Below are positions 1 through 12,370 of a stretch of 64,000 nt of DNA, piece after piece. Position numbers and translations under genes: made by a program. The stretch covers positions 14,043,427 through 14,107,426 of the forward strand of contig NW_024881296.1 in the NCBI RefSeq assembly GCF_018691265.1, given 5' to 3'. The notes beneath the pieces are model-generated. The model saw nothing but the letters and a program-made list of their open reading frames with translations. It was not told the DNA's origin and ran no database searches. How positions within the stretch are numbered: position 1 is the stretch's first letter; each line of letters starts with the position of its first letter. Source of the stretch: Tyto alba. Its lineage: Eukaryota; Chordata; Aves; Strigiformes; Tytonidae.

Positions 1-3000
1 TGCATGATGGGCATGCCCTTAGGTACCATCTATCATCTGGGTATGCACAGACCCTGTTTCCTGAGCTGGCCAGCTGAGCAGAAAGTGGCAAGTGAAGCAG
101 TGGGGATGGGTAGGCTGGAAGTCTGTCCTGTTATAACCAGCCTGTACTCTAATAAGGCGACAAGCCCCACTGCGAGGTGTTTGCCCTGGGAATGAGACTG
201 CTAAGTAATGTCAGCCGGGCTGAACACCACTATCCGTGCAAAAGGGGGGAGAAGGTGGTGGGGAAGTAAGAAAACTCATTGTCAAATCAGTAACGTCATC
301 TAAATCATTCTGGCCTGATCTCGTCCAGAGAGGAAAAGCCGGCAGGCATCTCCTGACAGCGGAGTAGGAACGTCCTGCAGAACGGGTTGCACCTCTCCTC
401 CCCCCCCATGCAGAACAGGACTGAATAGGGAAGAATGCTTTGGGGATCCTGAGTATTTTCTCAGCAGCCTTACTTCTGCTGAGGGTGATATGTAACCATT
501 CATTCAAGTTTCAGGCCACCAAAAAATTCGGGCTGGATGGGAGTGCCATAGGTCACAGCAGGGCAGAAGCAACTGTGCCAACAACAGCCCTTGGCAGACA
601 CAAAGCTGTCCTGCAAGGTGAGCATAGATTGGACAAGAAGAGTGAACAGTCTACAAAGAACTACCTGGTAAGGTTTTACAGGTCTGGAAGTGTCTCACAG
701 CCTAAACCACCGGTGACTAGATTTTAAACCAAATCACAAAATAGCTGGTAAGTGGGTAACTCTCTGCATCTTGCAGGTGGCTGTTGAGCATTACTCACAG
801 CAAGATTTTCAGTGATGGTGAAATCGGCCTAAGGGTAAGCAAGGGAAAAATATACATGCAAGATATTTGAATAACACCAACCTTGTTATTTAAATAAGGA
901 AACACGACTTTCTGAAGCAGCTGAAAGAACAGTTAAATGTTAGCTAAACCGTGGGCCTCGAAGCTAGAAGAGGCACCTCCATTATGTCCTGAGGTACATT
1001 CTTCAGGGAGAACCAGTTGTGAACAATTGTTTGCAATACAACTGACACAGGGGAAGAAGAAAACTTGGATATTGCTAAAACTATTTTTTTTTTCCCTGCT
1101 AAATCAATTTGATCCTGGTGGGGTCATCAAATTAAAATAGTTCTTTCCATTAAATAGTTAAATTTATGTAGTCTTCAGATGCTGAATTTTCTGCTGATCC
1201 TTGAGGGCAGCCAGTCTGAAGGAGAAAGGGTAGAGAGATCCCTTGTCCAGCCTTTTTTAATTTTAATTTATTGCAGTCAGTACTGTCCTTTACCACTGCA
1301 TAGCTAGGGGGAAGGGAACAGAGCTGAGCCTTCAGCTGGGGGATTTCAGTAACCTTGGTGTTTGAACACAGCCAGTGCAAGGCAAGAATCTACTTTGCCT
1401 GCTATATGCTTTTCCCCATAATACTAAATTAACTCATTTTCTTAAAACTGAAGTCTTCCTAATGCAAGGATCTTTTTTAGATACAAACTCAAGATTACAA
1501 AATATACCACATCACATCTCACACTAATGGGTTATGAAAATACAGGCTATGAAAATCTGAATCTTTTCTGTGTGCTTAAACAGCTGTATTTCCTGAGCCC
1601 AAATAGTAGCTGTGTTATTAATAACTAGAGCAATACAGCCCTACTATTTCCAGACCCACATCAGCTCAGATATCTTAGTAAGCTTTGGAATTAAATAACC
1701 CAGTTTCAATATCTACTTTTGCAGTAAATAATTTTTAAATGGGGAAGAATACATCTTAAAGTAATATGAAGGGGGAAAAAAATTAAATGTACACGGAAAA
1801 AGTAGGAGAAATCTAAGTTTTCTGAAGCATTTTTTTGTTTGTGACAGTAAACTCCACCCTCAAAATTGTAAAATTCACTCTATAACCTTCACATTATCAG
1901 TCTGTAGACTGACCTGACATGTGAAAACTGTGATAGTATCTACAGACCTCATTAAAGTTACTGTCTTTTGAGTTGCAAAGGTCAGCAAGGTTACCAAGCT
2001 GGTACAGTATTATTTCCCACCAGTCTGAAAATCTTCTGAGTTTACAGATCCCCGAGTTTTGATCACTAACATGGCTCTTATTTGAAGCATTAAATCACAG
2101 CATGGCCCCCCCAATTCAGCAAGATGCTCAAGCACTGAATCCAAGCTTTAATGCCAAATAAACAAGCGTATCATACTGTTATGCCATTTAGGCTGCTATA
2201 CAAACTGAAATAAAACGCATCTAGCTTAATGTGTGCATTAAACATTCTGTGTAAGCACATGAAATTACAATCTTAGTGTTCTATAATGAAATCATAACTG
2301 CTGCCTGCAATAAGCTCAGTATAAATCTTCCTGCTTTCCCAATGAGGCAGTGTCAGGCTCCTCTGAAATCTGCTCCATAAAAGCAATACAATCATGATAT
2401 GGGAGAAAAAGCAAACAAGAAATTTCAGTCAGGACTGAGGCCTCTGCAGGCAAACATTTTCATGCTCCTAGAAATCAGATTTTTGTTCATGTTCCCATCT
2501 CAGGATTCATCCCCGTACCATCTCTTCCTTCCAGCATGCTCTTTTCGCTGTTGATTAGAAGATCTTGCAATACTCAGCATCATTACAAGTTATGACTTCA
2601 TTCCCATCTATTGATGTGTGTAGGTTTATGGCTTTTTGCCGAACTCTTGAAGCTGTGATCCAAGCCTTCGATTTCTCATGCATGAAAGCCAGAAAAGTCT
2701 AGATAGCATTCAGAATGCCAAAAACATCTGATCTTGGTTTTCTTCATAAATTAGATAATGCACCGTCAGCAGTGTTTACAAATGCTGGACACCAAGGAAC
2801 CCACAGTGGGCTTGTACCAGTTTTTACAACATGTACTGAAATGTCTTGGTGATTTCTGTTTCCTGCAAAAAACATAAGAAAACTCTCTTTTCAGCTCATC
2901 ACCAAGACCACGGCTTTCATTAACAATTATTAAGCCTAACTAACCAATATTTCTCTGCCCATGCCTGCCACCTGGGTCAGGCCCAGATGTGAGCATAGTG

Positions 3001-5309
3001 CTGATGGTCTGCATTGGGCATTGCTGCCCTTTGGCAGAAATCAGCACTGCTCTTGCAGCAAGGTTGCACGCCACCACAGACTTTCAGAACAGAGGTGCAA
3101 AACCTGGGCTTAGGATGGATGGGTGCTCGGGGCCTTGGTGAAAGCAGGTTGAGCCCTGTCCCTGCTGGTTCCCTCTGGGAGACCCTGAGGAGTACCCAGC
3201 CGAGCACTGGCACCAGTGCCAGCCCTGGTGCCACCCCAGAGGGTGGTGGGAGGAGCCTCAGACAGGACTGGACTCAAAGCTGTGCTTACCTGAGCATCTA
3301 GACATGCTCAGGGAAGCAGGGGTAAGTGCTCTCGGTCCCCCTTGTCTACCCCTTCCCCTTCATCAGCGTCCTCACTTTAACATGGAAGAGCTCATAGGGA
3401 GCATGGTGTTTCATGAAGCCTGCTTGCAGCTCGTGCCTCCGTAGCCCTGAGCAAGCTTCTCTCTCCAGTCCTTTCCCCATCTGCTTTCACAGGCAGCTGA
3501 GCCCTCTCAGCAGTCAAGGCCTTCAAGCAACGTTTCCAGCTGACGCCAGGGCACAGAGGGACCCCTGCTTCTGTCAGTGGACTCTTGGACTTTGAAGCCT
3601 CTGTCCAGGCTGGCAGGGCAGCCACAGAGCTTTCTGTGACCCTGATGGGCACACAGCCTCTCCCCGGGATTAAGGAGCCCTGCTGTTGCCTCAATTATTG
3701 CTGGTTTAAAAACAAAGCCAGGGAAGCAGAGCTTTGGTTGGGAGGGACAATATGCTAAGGAAGCATGCCTTAAGGAATAGGCCGTTATTGCTTTTGCATT
3801 AAGATTGAGAAGCCGAAGGGAGGAGGCAAGGAGGAAGGCTGGGAAAGCAGGCCTAGAGCCATTTGAAGTGGACAGACCGGATTTATTGTGCTAGACACTG
3901 ATAGCAGGGATGCTGCTCTTTCATTTGCAGGATCTGTGTTTGCCTGATTAGCAGAGTCACATGTAAACACTTGGTAGGGAAGCTTGACATTAAGCTAAAG
4001 CAGCAAGAGTTGAAATTGCTGGCTGATTGCAGGAAAGCTCGAAGCCTTGTTATTTTAATTTTATCTGGAGTACAGCTTTCAGGCCCAAGCCTAGTGCTTT
4101 TGCAAAACCCATTCCTCATTCTGAGTTGGAAATGTGCTACCCTTATGATATTATGGAGCATATTCGGTTCATATGATTCAGCCCATGGCTCCTGCAATTT
4201 CTCAGGTTTTCATGCAGTTATTCGCTGTCTGAAGAATACCAATTCTGCAATAGCCCTAAGGAGAAAACCTTAATTTAAAAACAAAAACACAGAGACGGTT
4301 GCACAGAGATCCTTAACTGTGTCTTTATGCCAATGGCTAGCTGAAGCAAGTGAAACATGCTGTTCTATTGCTTAGCTGGATTCAGATAACGCTATGCCAG
4401 AGAACTATTTAATTCAGTTAAAAAGAAGAAAAAGAGCAAGTTTGGGACATTTGAAAGCATTTGTCAGTTCAGGCAGAACATGGCCCAACTAATCTAGTTG
4501 GAAAGAAAAGGAGAAAAATTGAATCATTGTTTCAGCATTCAGATGCTCCCAATTTATTTTAAAATGAATTGTAGCTAAGTTGAAATTTTGAAAGCAGAGA
4601 GGGAAAAACACCTAAAAACCAGAAATAAAATAGCCTGGATTAGCTTCATAATTTTCCTCCAATTTTTGTCATTCGGTCACAGACCCAAGGCAGGGGGCAT
4701 TCAGCTACCCAGAAAAAACAAAAGAAAACCACTGTCAGTTGCGACCAAAAGCTGCCATGACCCAGCTGAAGGACATCCATGACTTGGTGCAGGCTTCTGG
4801 AGAGCCTGTCTGAGCTCTGGGAGAGGTGCTGTGTGTGTCTCACTCTGGATACTCAGTGGTACCCAGGCAGATGAGGGCTGTTGAAGCCCAGCTTCAGAGT
4901 TTCTGAGGGACTGAGTGCTTGGGAAAAGTGCCCCAGGATCTCCAGCAGTCCTCGGTGGCTGTAGGACACCAGAATCTGCAGCAGCTCAAGCTGCTTCCCT
5001 CTCAGTCTGTGTATCTCCAGCCTGGAGTCACTGGCTGGAGGGACCGAGCACAAACTGTTCTCTATACAAAGTCAGGACCCCCTCCCTCCCCTCCTTCTTT
5101 AAACCCGAAAGGTTGGTCAGCACCACCACGCTCTTTTCATCCGCTGCGCCTCGGCAGGAGACCCAGGCGTTGCCTGTGTGGGAAGAGTGCCAAGAGCAGC
5201 AACAAGCTCTTCCCATCAGTGCCAGGAAAACACAGTCCTATTTCAGACCGTAATGGTTTATCTGCCCTCAGTCTCTCTGACGCCCACAAGCAGGACAGAC
5301 CATTTCATA
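1..5309. other. Unique non-coding sequence
   Basis: No gene, RNA or mobile element is recognised. The composition is mixed. The part from about 1.4 to 2.9 kb is AT-rich and free of long open frames. The part from about 3.0 to 3.7 kb is richer in G+C and therefore carries overlapping 60-104 codon open frames on both strands, none resembling a known protein. From 4.85 to 5.3 kb there are again overlapping frames on both strands, the largest of 140 codons, which I read as chance. Confidence 0.55.
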
Positions 5310-5400
5310 AACTGCTCCCACCCTCACTACAACCCCGTTAAGTGGGCACAGGAGCTGAATCCAGGTTTGATAACGCAGGGTGACTGAATTTGCCGCCCCT
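5310..5400 (-). repeat. MIR-like SINE fragment
   Basis: The stretch reading caccctcactacaaccccgt, then a G/T-rich step, then gctgaatccaggtttgata follows the order of the MIR core read in reverse: the cctcacaacaaccct block, then the tRNA-derived ttcgaaccc block. The segment between them is missing, so an internal deletion is needed. The match is by eye to a remembered consensus and is weak. Confidence 0.4.
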
Positions 5401-5619
5401 AGTGAGAGGGGTCCCAGCTTGCTTTCACGAGAAAAGGATGCGTCACTGATTTCACTGCCTCCCCTTCTGTCTGTCTGTCATCCATCCCATCCCCCAGCAA
5501 CATTTTAGCCTGCTGGATGATCTTAAACACCCCCGAAGGCATCAGTGGTCTCAAAGGTGTTCCTGAAAGATTCATCAGAATCAGCAGCTGGGTGCAGACA
5601 GGACAAAACCAGGCTTCAT

Positions 5620-6060
5620 TAGCTCTGCTGCTCGCAGAGTAGCTTGTAATAGTGTAAATATGTTTAATTCCTTATTGCTTCTGCCCTGGAGATTTGCATT
5701 TAAAAGAGGAAGGGGAGCTTGCAGATTAAAATGCACAGTTAGGTCCTCTTAATTCTACTATTCCAGAATTTTAAACTAGGTAAGAATACAGTGTTATAGG
5801 CACAGGAGCAACCAGACTTAAGCCTTGTTTATCTGAAATTCAGGGAATGTGGTTGTTTCTTTATATACATCTTTGTAAAACCCAGGTTTTATTCCAAAAG
5901 AGAAGCAGGGAACTGTGTTCCGGGAAGCCTCTAAGTGGCTCGCTGACACACGGGATTAACATAACAAATTATCGCACAATGTGCTGCAGTTAGAGGCATA
6001 GAGATTAATTGCTGGAGGCCAGATGGGAGCGGCAGGGGTAAACACAGCCTTTTGTTGAAG
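5620..6060. promoter_or_regulatory. Enhancer-like AT-rich segment (conserved-element candidate)
   Basis: The sequence has low-complexity-free, TAAT/ATTA-rich texture typical of conserved non-coding elements: aatatgtttaattcctt, an atttgcat octamer-like site, gggattaacataacaaatta, and agagattaattgctgg. It directly abuts the CpG-dense patch that follows. Conservation cannot be tested here, so the call is inference from motif density. Confidence 0.3.
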
Positions 6061-6074
6061 GATAAGGGTGAGGG

Positions 6075-6415
6075 CTGACCGTGCAAAGCTGCAGTGACCA
6101 GGAGGGGAGTGCGAGCGCTCCCGGGGATTTTGCCGTGGCCGGGCAGACGCAGGGCCCGAGGGGACCAGCCCCAAACTGAACCGCTCACACCTTCTGCAGA
6201 GGGGCGGCACACGAGCACCCCATCACCTGCCAAGGGACGGGGCCACCGCCGTGTCCCCCCCGGCTGCCCGTACGCTGCTCTCCACCCCGGTGCTGCAGGA
6301 CCCAGCACCAGCCCTCTCCCCCCACCCGTGCTCCCGGGGCTCGCCCGCGGGGCTGGGCACCTCTGCTGTACTCAAACCACCGCCTCTCTTCATGCCAGGA
6401 CCCGGCCTACGTCTG
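6075..6415. promoter_or_regulatory. Small CpG-dense patch
   Basis: About 28 CpG dinucleotides can be counted in roughly 340 bases, for example in gcgagcgctcccgggg and ctcgcccgcggggc, against very few in the surrounding kilobases. This is the texture of a CpG island or of a GC-rich conserved promoter. Overlapping open frames on both strands (84-125 codons) follow from the high GC and do not resemble proteins. No TATA box or recognisable first exon is evident. It could be an orphan CpG island, a lncRNA start or a local GC-biased segment. Confidence 0.45.
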
Positions 6416-9400
6416 TCTGAATGTCACAGGGTTTTAAGCAAACTTCTGAGTGGCTTGCGGAGGTGCTACTAGTGTAAAGCTCTATTTCATATGGACAGAA
6501 GTTAAATGTAGATGTTAAATGTTAATGAGAGCTGGCTGGGACAACTAATGTAACTCACTGCGTTTCATGTCATCACTTAAACAGGAATGGTTTCTTACAA
6601 TAAAAGGCCCCTCTTTTAATATGGATCTAGAAACCTTTGCCTATCTATTTGTTGAATACGTCTGAAAAACCTGCTTTCAGAGATCCCGCCTTCCAAACAT
6701 CACCATCTAGTGCAACGTTTTGATTCTGACCTTTGAAACTGTATTGGCAAAATGACTGCCAATGGGGCTAATTTACGGGAATATACTTCAGTATCACACA
6801 AAGAATTTAGAGATGTTTCCCACTGTAATTTCAGCACTGATGCATTTCAATTGATTTACCATCACAGAAAACATCTGGGCTCTAGTCCAAGAAGTGCTGT
6901 ATCATTTTTCTATTATGGTGATACCTTGCTGGTTGATTTAGGGGAAAAAAAAATAATAAAAAAAAAGACCAATTAACACAAATACTATTCGTCAGTTTAC
7001 TGGCATTTCCAGATGAACATGTTAAAACACAGTACTCTGGAGCACTGTAACATTGGACAGTGCTTGGTGTAGATACTGAGAGTGAATGGAGAAGGAACAG
7101 CTGACTTCTTGGTAGAAGCAGGAATTGCCAGTGCTACTGACATTTACACTTCAGCTAATAAAAGGAACTAATGGGTTTTAAGCCCCACTGAGCCATCCAC
7201 TGAAATAACCATGTTATCCCTCTCTCGTACACACCCCAAGCCTCAATTTCTCAGGTAATGCCCAATAGGAGAATCTGTATCCCAGCAAGGAACTCCTCTG
7301 CATTTCCAGACTCATGGTTTCATGATAAATGTGTTTGTCTGTTTTTTTACCACTGAAAACCTGCATTCATTTGTCTGAGGAATAGGTACACAGTTTGTCC
7401 TCCTCTAATAGGCAAACCTCCACATCTCTAGTTCCACAGGATATGCCTAGACTAGGAAGTGCCCCCATTTAGTGAAACAGAGAACTTTAATTCAAAACAA
7501 ACAAATATTATTTTAAGACATGCCATAGTTGCTAATCCACCAAGGCTGACTTTTTTTCTTTTCTAGACCACAAAATTCTATAGAGGATTGAGGCTGCTAA
7601 CACCATGCCTGTCTGCCTCAAAGTCACTAGCTATTACTAACTGGGAACAGTCTGCAGAGAGATTCTCGAGCAAGGAATAAACTTTTACCCCTGGGTCCAT
7701 GATGTCTTAACTGTTGTGCTACAGATTGCAGACTGAACTTTCCAGCATGACCCGGCAGGAACAGTGCAGCCCAGGCTGCCTGAACACTATGTACTGCAAA
7801 CACTCAAGAGACAAATGAGGGAGGCCATTTGGCTCAGTGGGCTGTGACTGCAGGTACCAAGCACCATTGCTTTGAACTCCACCATTGTTATCTAGACATT
7901 GGCAGCCAAAGCCTGACAAAAAGAAGTGATCCATGCTGTAAATCCACATTTCTAGCATAGAAGTGAAGTAGGACTTAATACATGAAAGAGGCAAAAACCA
8001 CTAAGAAGGACATCAAGAACCCAAAAGACATCCACATGCTGGCCACGTGAATTGAACTCAATGGGTTGAGCAGAAGTCACAGAAAGATCTAAACTACATC
8101 TGGTCAGGAATTTTACAATCTGACTAATCAAACCCAAAAAGGTTTTGTAGTAGTTGCTCAATCTTGAGGAAGTTCTGTTGACAAAATGCTGCTCAGTTAG
8201 TTTTCCTGCTAGTCCATGGGGCAGGCTGATGGAGAAGCCATGCTTCCAGAGGACCTGGTTTCATGGCAACTGCACCACAGAAATGTCTCACTCAGGAATT
8301 TCAGGCTCACAGCTGCACTTCAGGGAGCTGGAAACCTGCAGAGCCCAGCTCAGGCCAGGGATTTGAGAGTTTCAGTTTCCCAGGCTTGCAGGGACTGGGC
8401 ACAAGTTATTGTTCAGGTTGACTTTTTAGGGGGGAAAAAAACCCCAAACAATCAACATGCAGAATTTAGACAGGGAGAAGCATTTCACGTTGGAAAAACT
8501 TAAAATCCAGAACTTTGTTTCCCTAGGAAATTCTGGAGTTTACTGCCCTGGTTCCAGATTTAGCAAAGTTGGAGTTTTCCATTAATGGAATTTTGACAAG
8601 GTCTAATTTATCACTCTTCCTCTGAGAGAAGCCAAATTCCTGGGACACAGCAAATATAATATTGTTGCAATTATCTGCATGACCTTCTGTCACTGATACC
8701 TCATGTTGCTGTGCTGTGTGTGTGGGGGGAAGGAGAGTTATTTTGTGGGTGAACTCTGATTTTCATCCTTCCTTCTTTTCCAAGCTCCTGCAGAAATCCA
8801 AGCCCACGCTTCTTTGGAAACTTACTGAAGAACACATAAGGAATGAAACTACTCAATCTAATCAAGTGGTAGGTCTATTGCCTTTCATTTTGGTTTTAGC
8901 TGTTGAATTGCTGCAGAGGTGAGTGTCACGTTGCTTCCAATATACGCCTCTGATTTCTACTCTGTGCTTAAGTGTATTCCCACAATTATCAGGGAAAGAA
9001 ATAAATCTTACTGTATATATTAACATATGCCTCTCTTTCCTGTAGCTGGTTCTTTATTGTTGAAAAGGAATTTATATGGAGGACAAGTATGAGAATTAAA
9101 GTTGGGAAGGAAGAGACAGAAAGATGGTTAAATTTTTTTTTTCTTTGTAATATAATTTATATGCTCATTTTTTACATAATACTCTCATCTCTCAGGATGT
9201 ATAGCTGTCATTACCTAAGCCAAAGCTAAAAATCACTTCACAACAAAATATCTTGTTATATTTTACAGTATAAAAAAGGCCTCAGAGACAAATATACCAG
9301 GGAAACAAAACACCTAAAGCCAATTTGAGCCAGATTAAAGCTGACCAAGCTTGCAGTCGAATGAGTTTTTGAGATGTGGTATTAGTGCTCACATGCAATT

Positions 9401-9647
9401 TACTTTTCAGAGACAGGATCCTGTAGGAGGACTGGCTAGCTATTCATCAGGTCATCAAGCATTCTTTAGTTGTATTTTAAAGTCTAAGTTTAGATGATGG
9501 GAGGGCTATTTCAGGCAATTCGGTTAAAGCTAGTGCAGATGCTAACTGATATGGGTAATTGTTTCTAAAAAAGCCATTGACCTACTGCATACACTTGAAA
9601 TTCAGTCACAGCTGGAGCAGAGATTTGTTAAAGTTCTTTTTATTAAC
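6416..9647. other. Unique non-coding sequence
   Basis: No repeat family or gene is recognised. An A-rich run lies at about 6,943-6,967. A short open segment at 8,794-8,868, flanked by good splice-site lookalikes, is treated separately as a finding. From about 9.0 to 9.3 kb the sequence is strongly AT-rich. Confidence 0.5.
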
Positions 9648-9690
9648 AAAAAAAAAAAAAAAAAAACAAAACCAAACCCCCCAAAAAACC
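9648..9690 (+). repeat. A19 run followed by A/C-rich simple repeat
   Basis: A run of 19 A residues is followed by an imperfect caaaaccaaacccccc-type tract. This A-to-C-rich form is common simple sequence in bird genomes. No retroposed gene body is visible on the 5' side, so I do not call it a poly(A) tail. Confidence 0.8.
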
Positions 9691-10389
9691 TATGCTCCCT
9701 GACTAGTTAAACACCAGCAGGCTTGGTGATTCTTATTGCTTTATATACTACAATTTTTGAGAAAGAGGCTATCTCATGTTGCCTGTTACTCAAGACGGCT
9801 GAAGAGCAAAGACGACAGAAGATGTGGTAGATGACAGACCATGGGCTGTCACGGGGCTGCCAATCCCCATCGCTTGTGGGCCAGATGAGAGCCAGCTCCG
9901 GGCAGCTAAACCACAGTCAGGGGCTAACTGCCGTGCAGGGGCTAGCCTGAAAGCCTACTGAAAAGATTAGTGACATGGAATTCAAATGCCTGAACCTTAC
10001 CTGAATGTCTTAGGCTTTGGGTGGTGCAATATCATGTTGAAAGCAAAGACAGCTGCATGGGGCATGCTGCCTGGCCATTACCAGCAGAGAGGAGGATTGG
10101 ATGATGAAAGCTTCTCAATGTGGCACACTGGTCAAGAGCAAAGCACCGTGAAGAGCCTGGCAAATAGCGATGCCCGAGGTGGCCACATACATGCCGGTAA
10201 TGGGATGAAACTACCCAGCTGGGCAAATGTATTTGGTGCAAAGATGAGAGAGAGCATGAAGCACTGATCAGGAAAATCATTAAGGTTTGTTTAATAGGAG
10301 TCATGGAAATGAGAGATCTCCAATGCGGCCATATTCAACAAGGATGCAAGAAGGTCAAAGCAAAATTCAGCTACTGTAGAAAAGATTCA
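9691..10389. other. Unique non-coding sequence
   Basis: Nothing is recognised. Short open frames on both strands at about 9,986-10,304 have no family resemblance. Confidence 0.5.
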
Positions 10390-10500
10390 GCGTTTAGGGC
10401 ACTTGCCTTAGATGTGGGAAAGCCAAGCTCCAGCCTGTGACTGAATCACATACGCAGATGATTTGTGCATGTGTCTCCCACGTCCCCAGCTGATGTTCAT
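10390..10500 (+). repeat. Fold-back dispersed repeat, copy 1
   Basis: The left part reads gtttagggcacttgcc then gatgtggga. About 70 bases later gtctcccacgtccccagctg reads back the opposite arm (gatgtggga against tcccacgtc). The same pattern, a 'gggcactcgcct ... tgggaga' left end and a 'tctcccac ... gtgccct' right end around a ggttca/tgaacc centre, is a dispersed fold-back repeat that I remember from turtle and crocodile DNA. I do not know its formal name. Two further partial copies lie at 43,510 and 58,262. Confidence 0.5.
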
Positions 10501-12284
10501 CCAGCAGACTCCTGCCTCGTTCCAGGAAGGGAAGACACCCGGAGAGCTTTTCATTTCATCCCAAGCAGAAGCAGGGAACATTTCTGAACACTCGCTCTTT
10601 TGCCAGAAGCAGGACGTGTTTCTCACCTGGCTCTCGCATGGTGTGAAATGATGTTGGGCACAGCCCTGTGCTTGGGCAGAGTCCCCCAGAGCAGCTTACT
10701 ACCACTCTCTCAGCAGATGGGAGCATATGAGTGTTGCTCACATGTTGAGGTGCCAGCAAGCAGATGCAGAAGCAGGGCAGAAGCGAGGCAGAAACACTAC
10801 TGTGCTGGAGAAATGCTCACTGACTGCTTTCTGCCTGGAAAGTGGCATCGAGTTCAGTGGTGAGTTGCTAGAGTGGAGGGAGAAAAAACCTCAGGCAGGA
10901 AGAGGTGGAGGAAGAAAGGAACATTTAGACCATTCCTGTTAACTATTGTAAGGGGAGCAAAATTTACAAGTCATCAAATTGAATCTAACCAAGTAGTTTC
11001 TCCTTCCCTGACTGTTTGCCATTCACTCAGGCATGTACCTTTAAAGTACACGTATTTGTGCAGGCTCTGTCCATAGTTTTATCACATAGTCAAAGTCCTT
11101 TCCAACAGAGGACACAGAAAAATACCATCAGACTTGGAAGCTGGGCAGTGCAAGAGGCCGTAAACACAGCGATGCTGCCTGCAAGCCGCTCTGCGGGAGC
11201 GCGTGGTGCCAGAAAGGGGAGCTGGTGCCTCCGTTTCGTGGGAACATCGCTCACGGGGCGCGTGCAGTGAAATGGCACCCCGGGATGTTACCATTGCTAC
11301 CTCCACTAGAAAAAAGGTGACAGTGAGCTTCCAGACAGCTGGGAGATAGGTCCCCAGAGCCAGTGACAGGGCCAGGAATAGAGCTGATTCCCATCTTCCT
11401 TGTGCATAACCGTGATACAGCAGAAAGCCTGTGCTGTGGCTCTGTGCCAGAGGAATGAGGAAAGACTCATTCCCCTGCCCATACTGTCCTCTGTTTCCTT
11501 TTGTTTTGCAAGTCAGGAACAAGGCAATGTTTGGCCCTGAGTGTGGACAGTGGAAGAAAAGCAATAATGACTTCACAAGAAATACTGGGCAAACAACTGA
11601 ACAACTCCCATTGCATCACATGCCTGTTGTACATGAAGATGAGTGGCTTTCAGTCAACTGCATATTTACTGAAACAATCACATGACACTGGTCTGACCTA
11701 AAAAAAAAAAAAAAAGAAAGAAAATATCACAAACTTACATGGTTGCAGGAGTTAACTAGGACAAAAGTGCATGACCCTCCTACATTAAATGGTAAGGGTG
11801 GAACAGGAAAGCTGATGCTCTGTCAGGAATAGCACAGATAAACATTTATTTCAAAATAAACAGGTAACTCTCTAGCCTCTGAAGCCAGTATATTGCTTCC
11901 CTTCCTGCCAAGGATGACGGAGTAAAGAATTATTCTTAGACTTATAACTGAGAGTAAAAATAACCATGACCCCTCTGCAAACCTTAAGGAAAAGTGTATC
12001 AAATGTTTTATTTAAACAGGTCTTTGCAAAATTCATCAAAACTATTCCAAGAATGCATCAGCAAATTACTCCAACACCCTTAACACCAGGGAGGGGTGAC
12101 ACCTGTCATATCATCTGTGACCAATTCTCAAAGTCAAGTAGGTGGTTCTGACACTGCCCTCTGAGTCTTGTAGACATCCATGGGAGTTTCGCCTGTAACC
12201 TGCAGGACTACAGTGCAAGAGTTTGGTTTATTATTTGTATAGTAAAGGAATAATGTTCCCGTGGGAGACACGTAGGGCTAGGAG
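10501..12284. other. Unique non-coding sequence
   Basis: A short CpG cluster (about 10 CpG in 110 bases) lies at 11,170-11,285. A run of 16 A residues lies at 11,700-11,715. A 164-codon minus-strand open frame crosses the CpG cluster, shows no family resemblance and is read as chance. Confidence 0.5.
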
Positions 12285-12370
12285 TGTGGTCTGACACAGG
12301 GATTTGGACACATCTGCATGACACTGGGCAAGCCCCAGAAACACTTCCCAGCTTTACCTGTTGCTCGAGG
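12285..12370 (+). repeat. MIR-like SINE fragment
   Basis: The order catgacactgggcaagcccc then cttcccagctttacctgttg follows the MIR core (tgtgaccttgggcaagtcac, then gcctcagtttccccatctg) with several mismatches. Similarity is by eye to a remembered consensus. It could be chance. Confidence 0.4.

Noticed and set aside
9648..9690. A19 run as a poly(A) tail of a retroposed gene
   Set aside because: No gene body lies upstream, and the A/C-rich continuation is ordinary simple repeat.
11082..11576. 164-codon minus-strand frame
   Set aside because: It crosses a CpG cluster and has no recognised domain.
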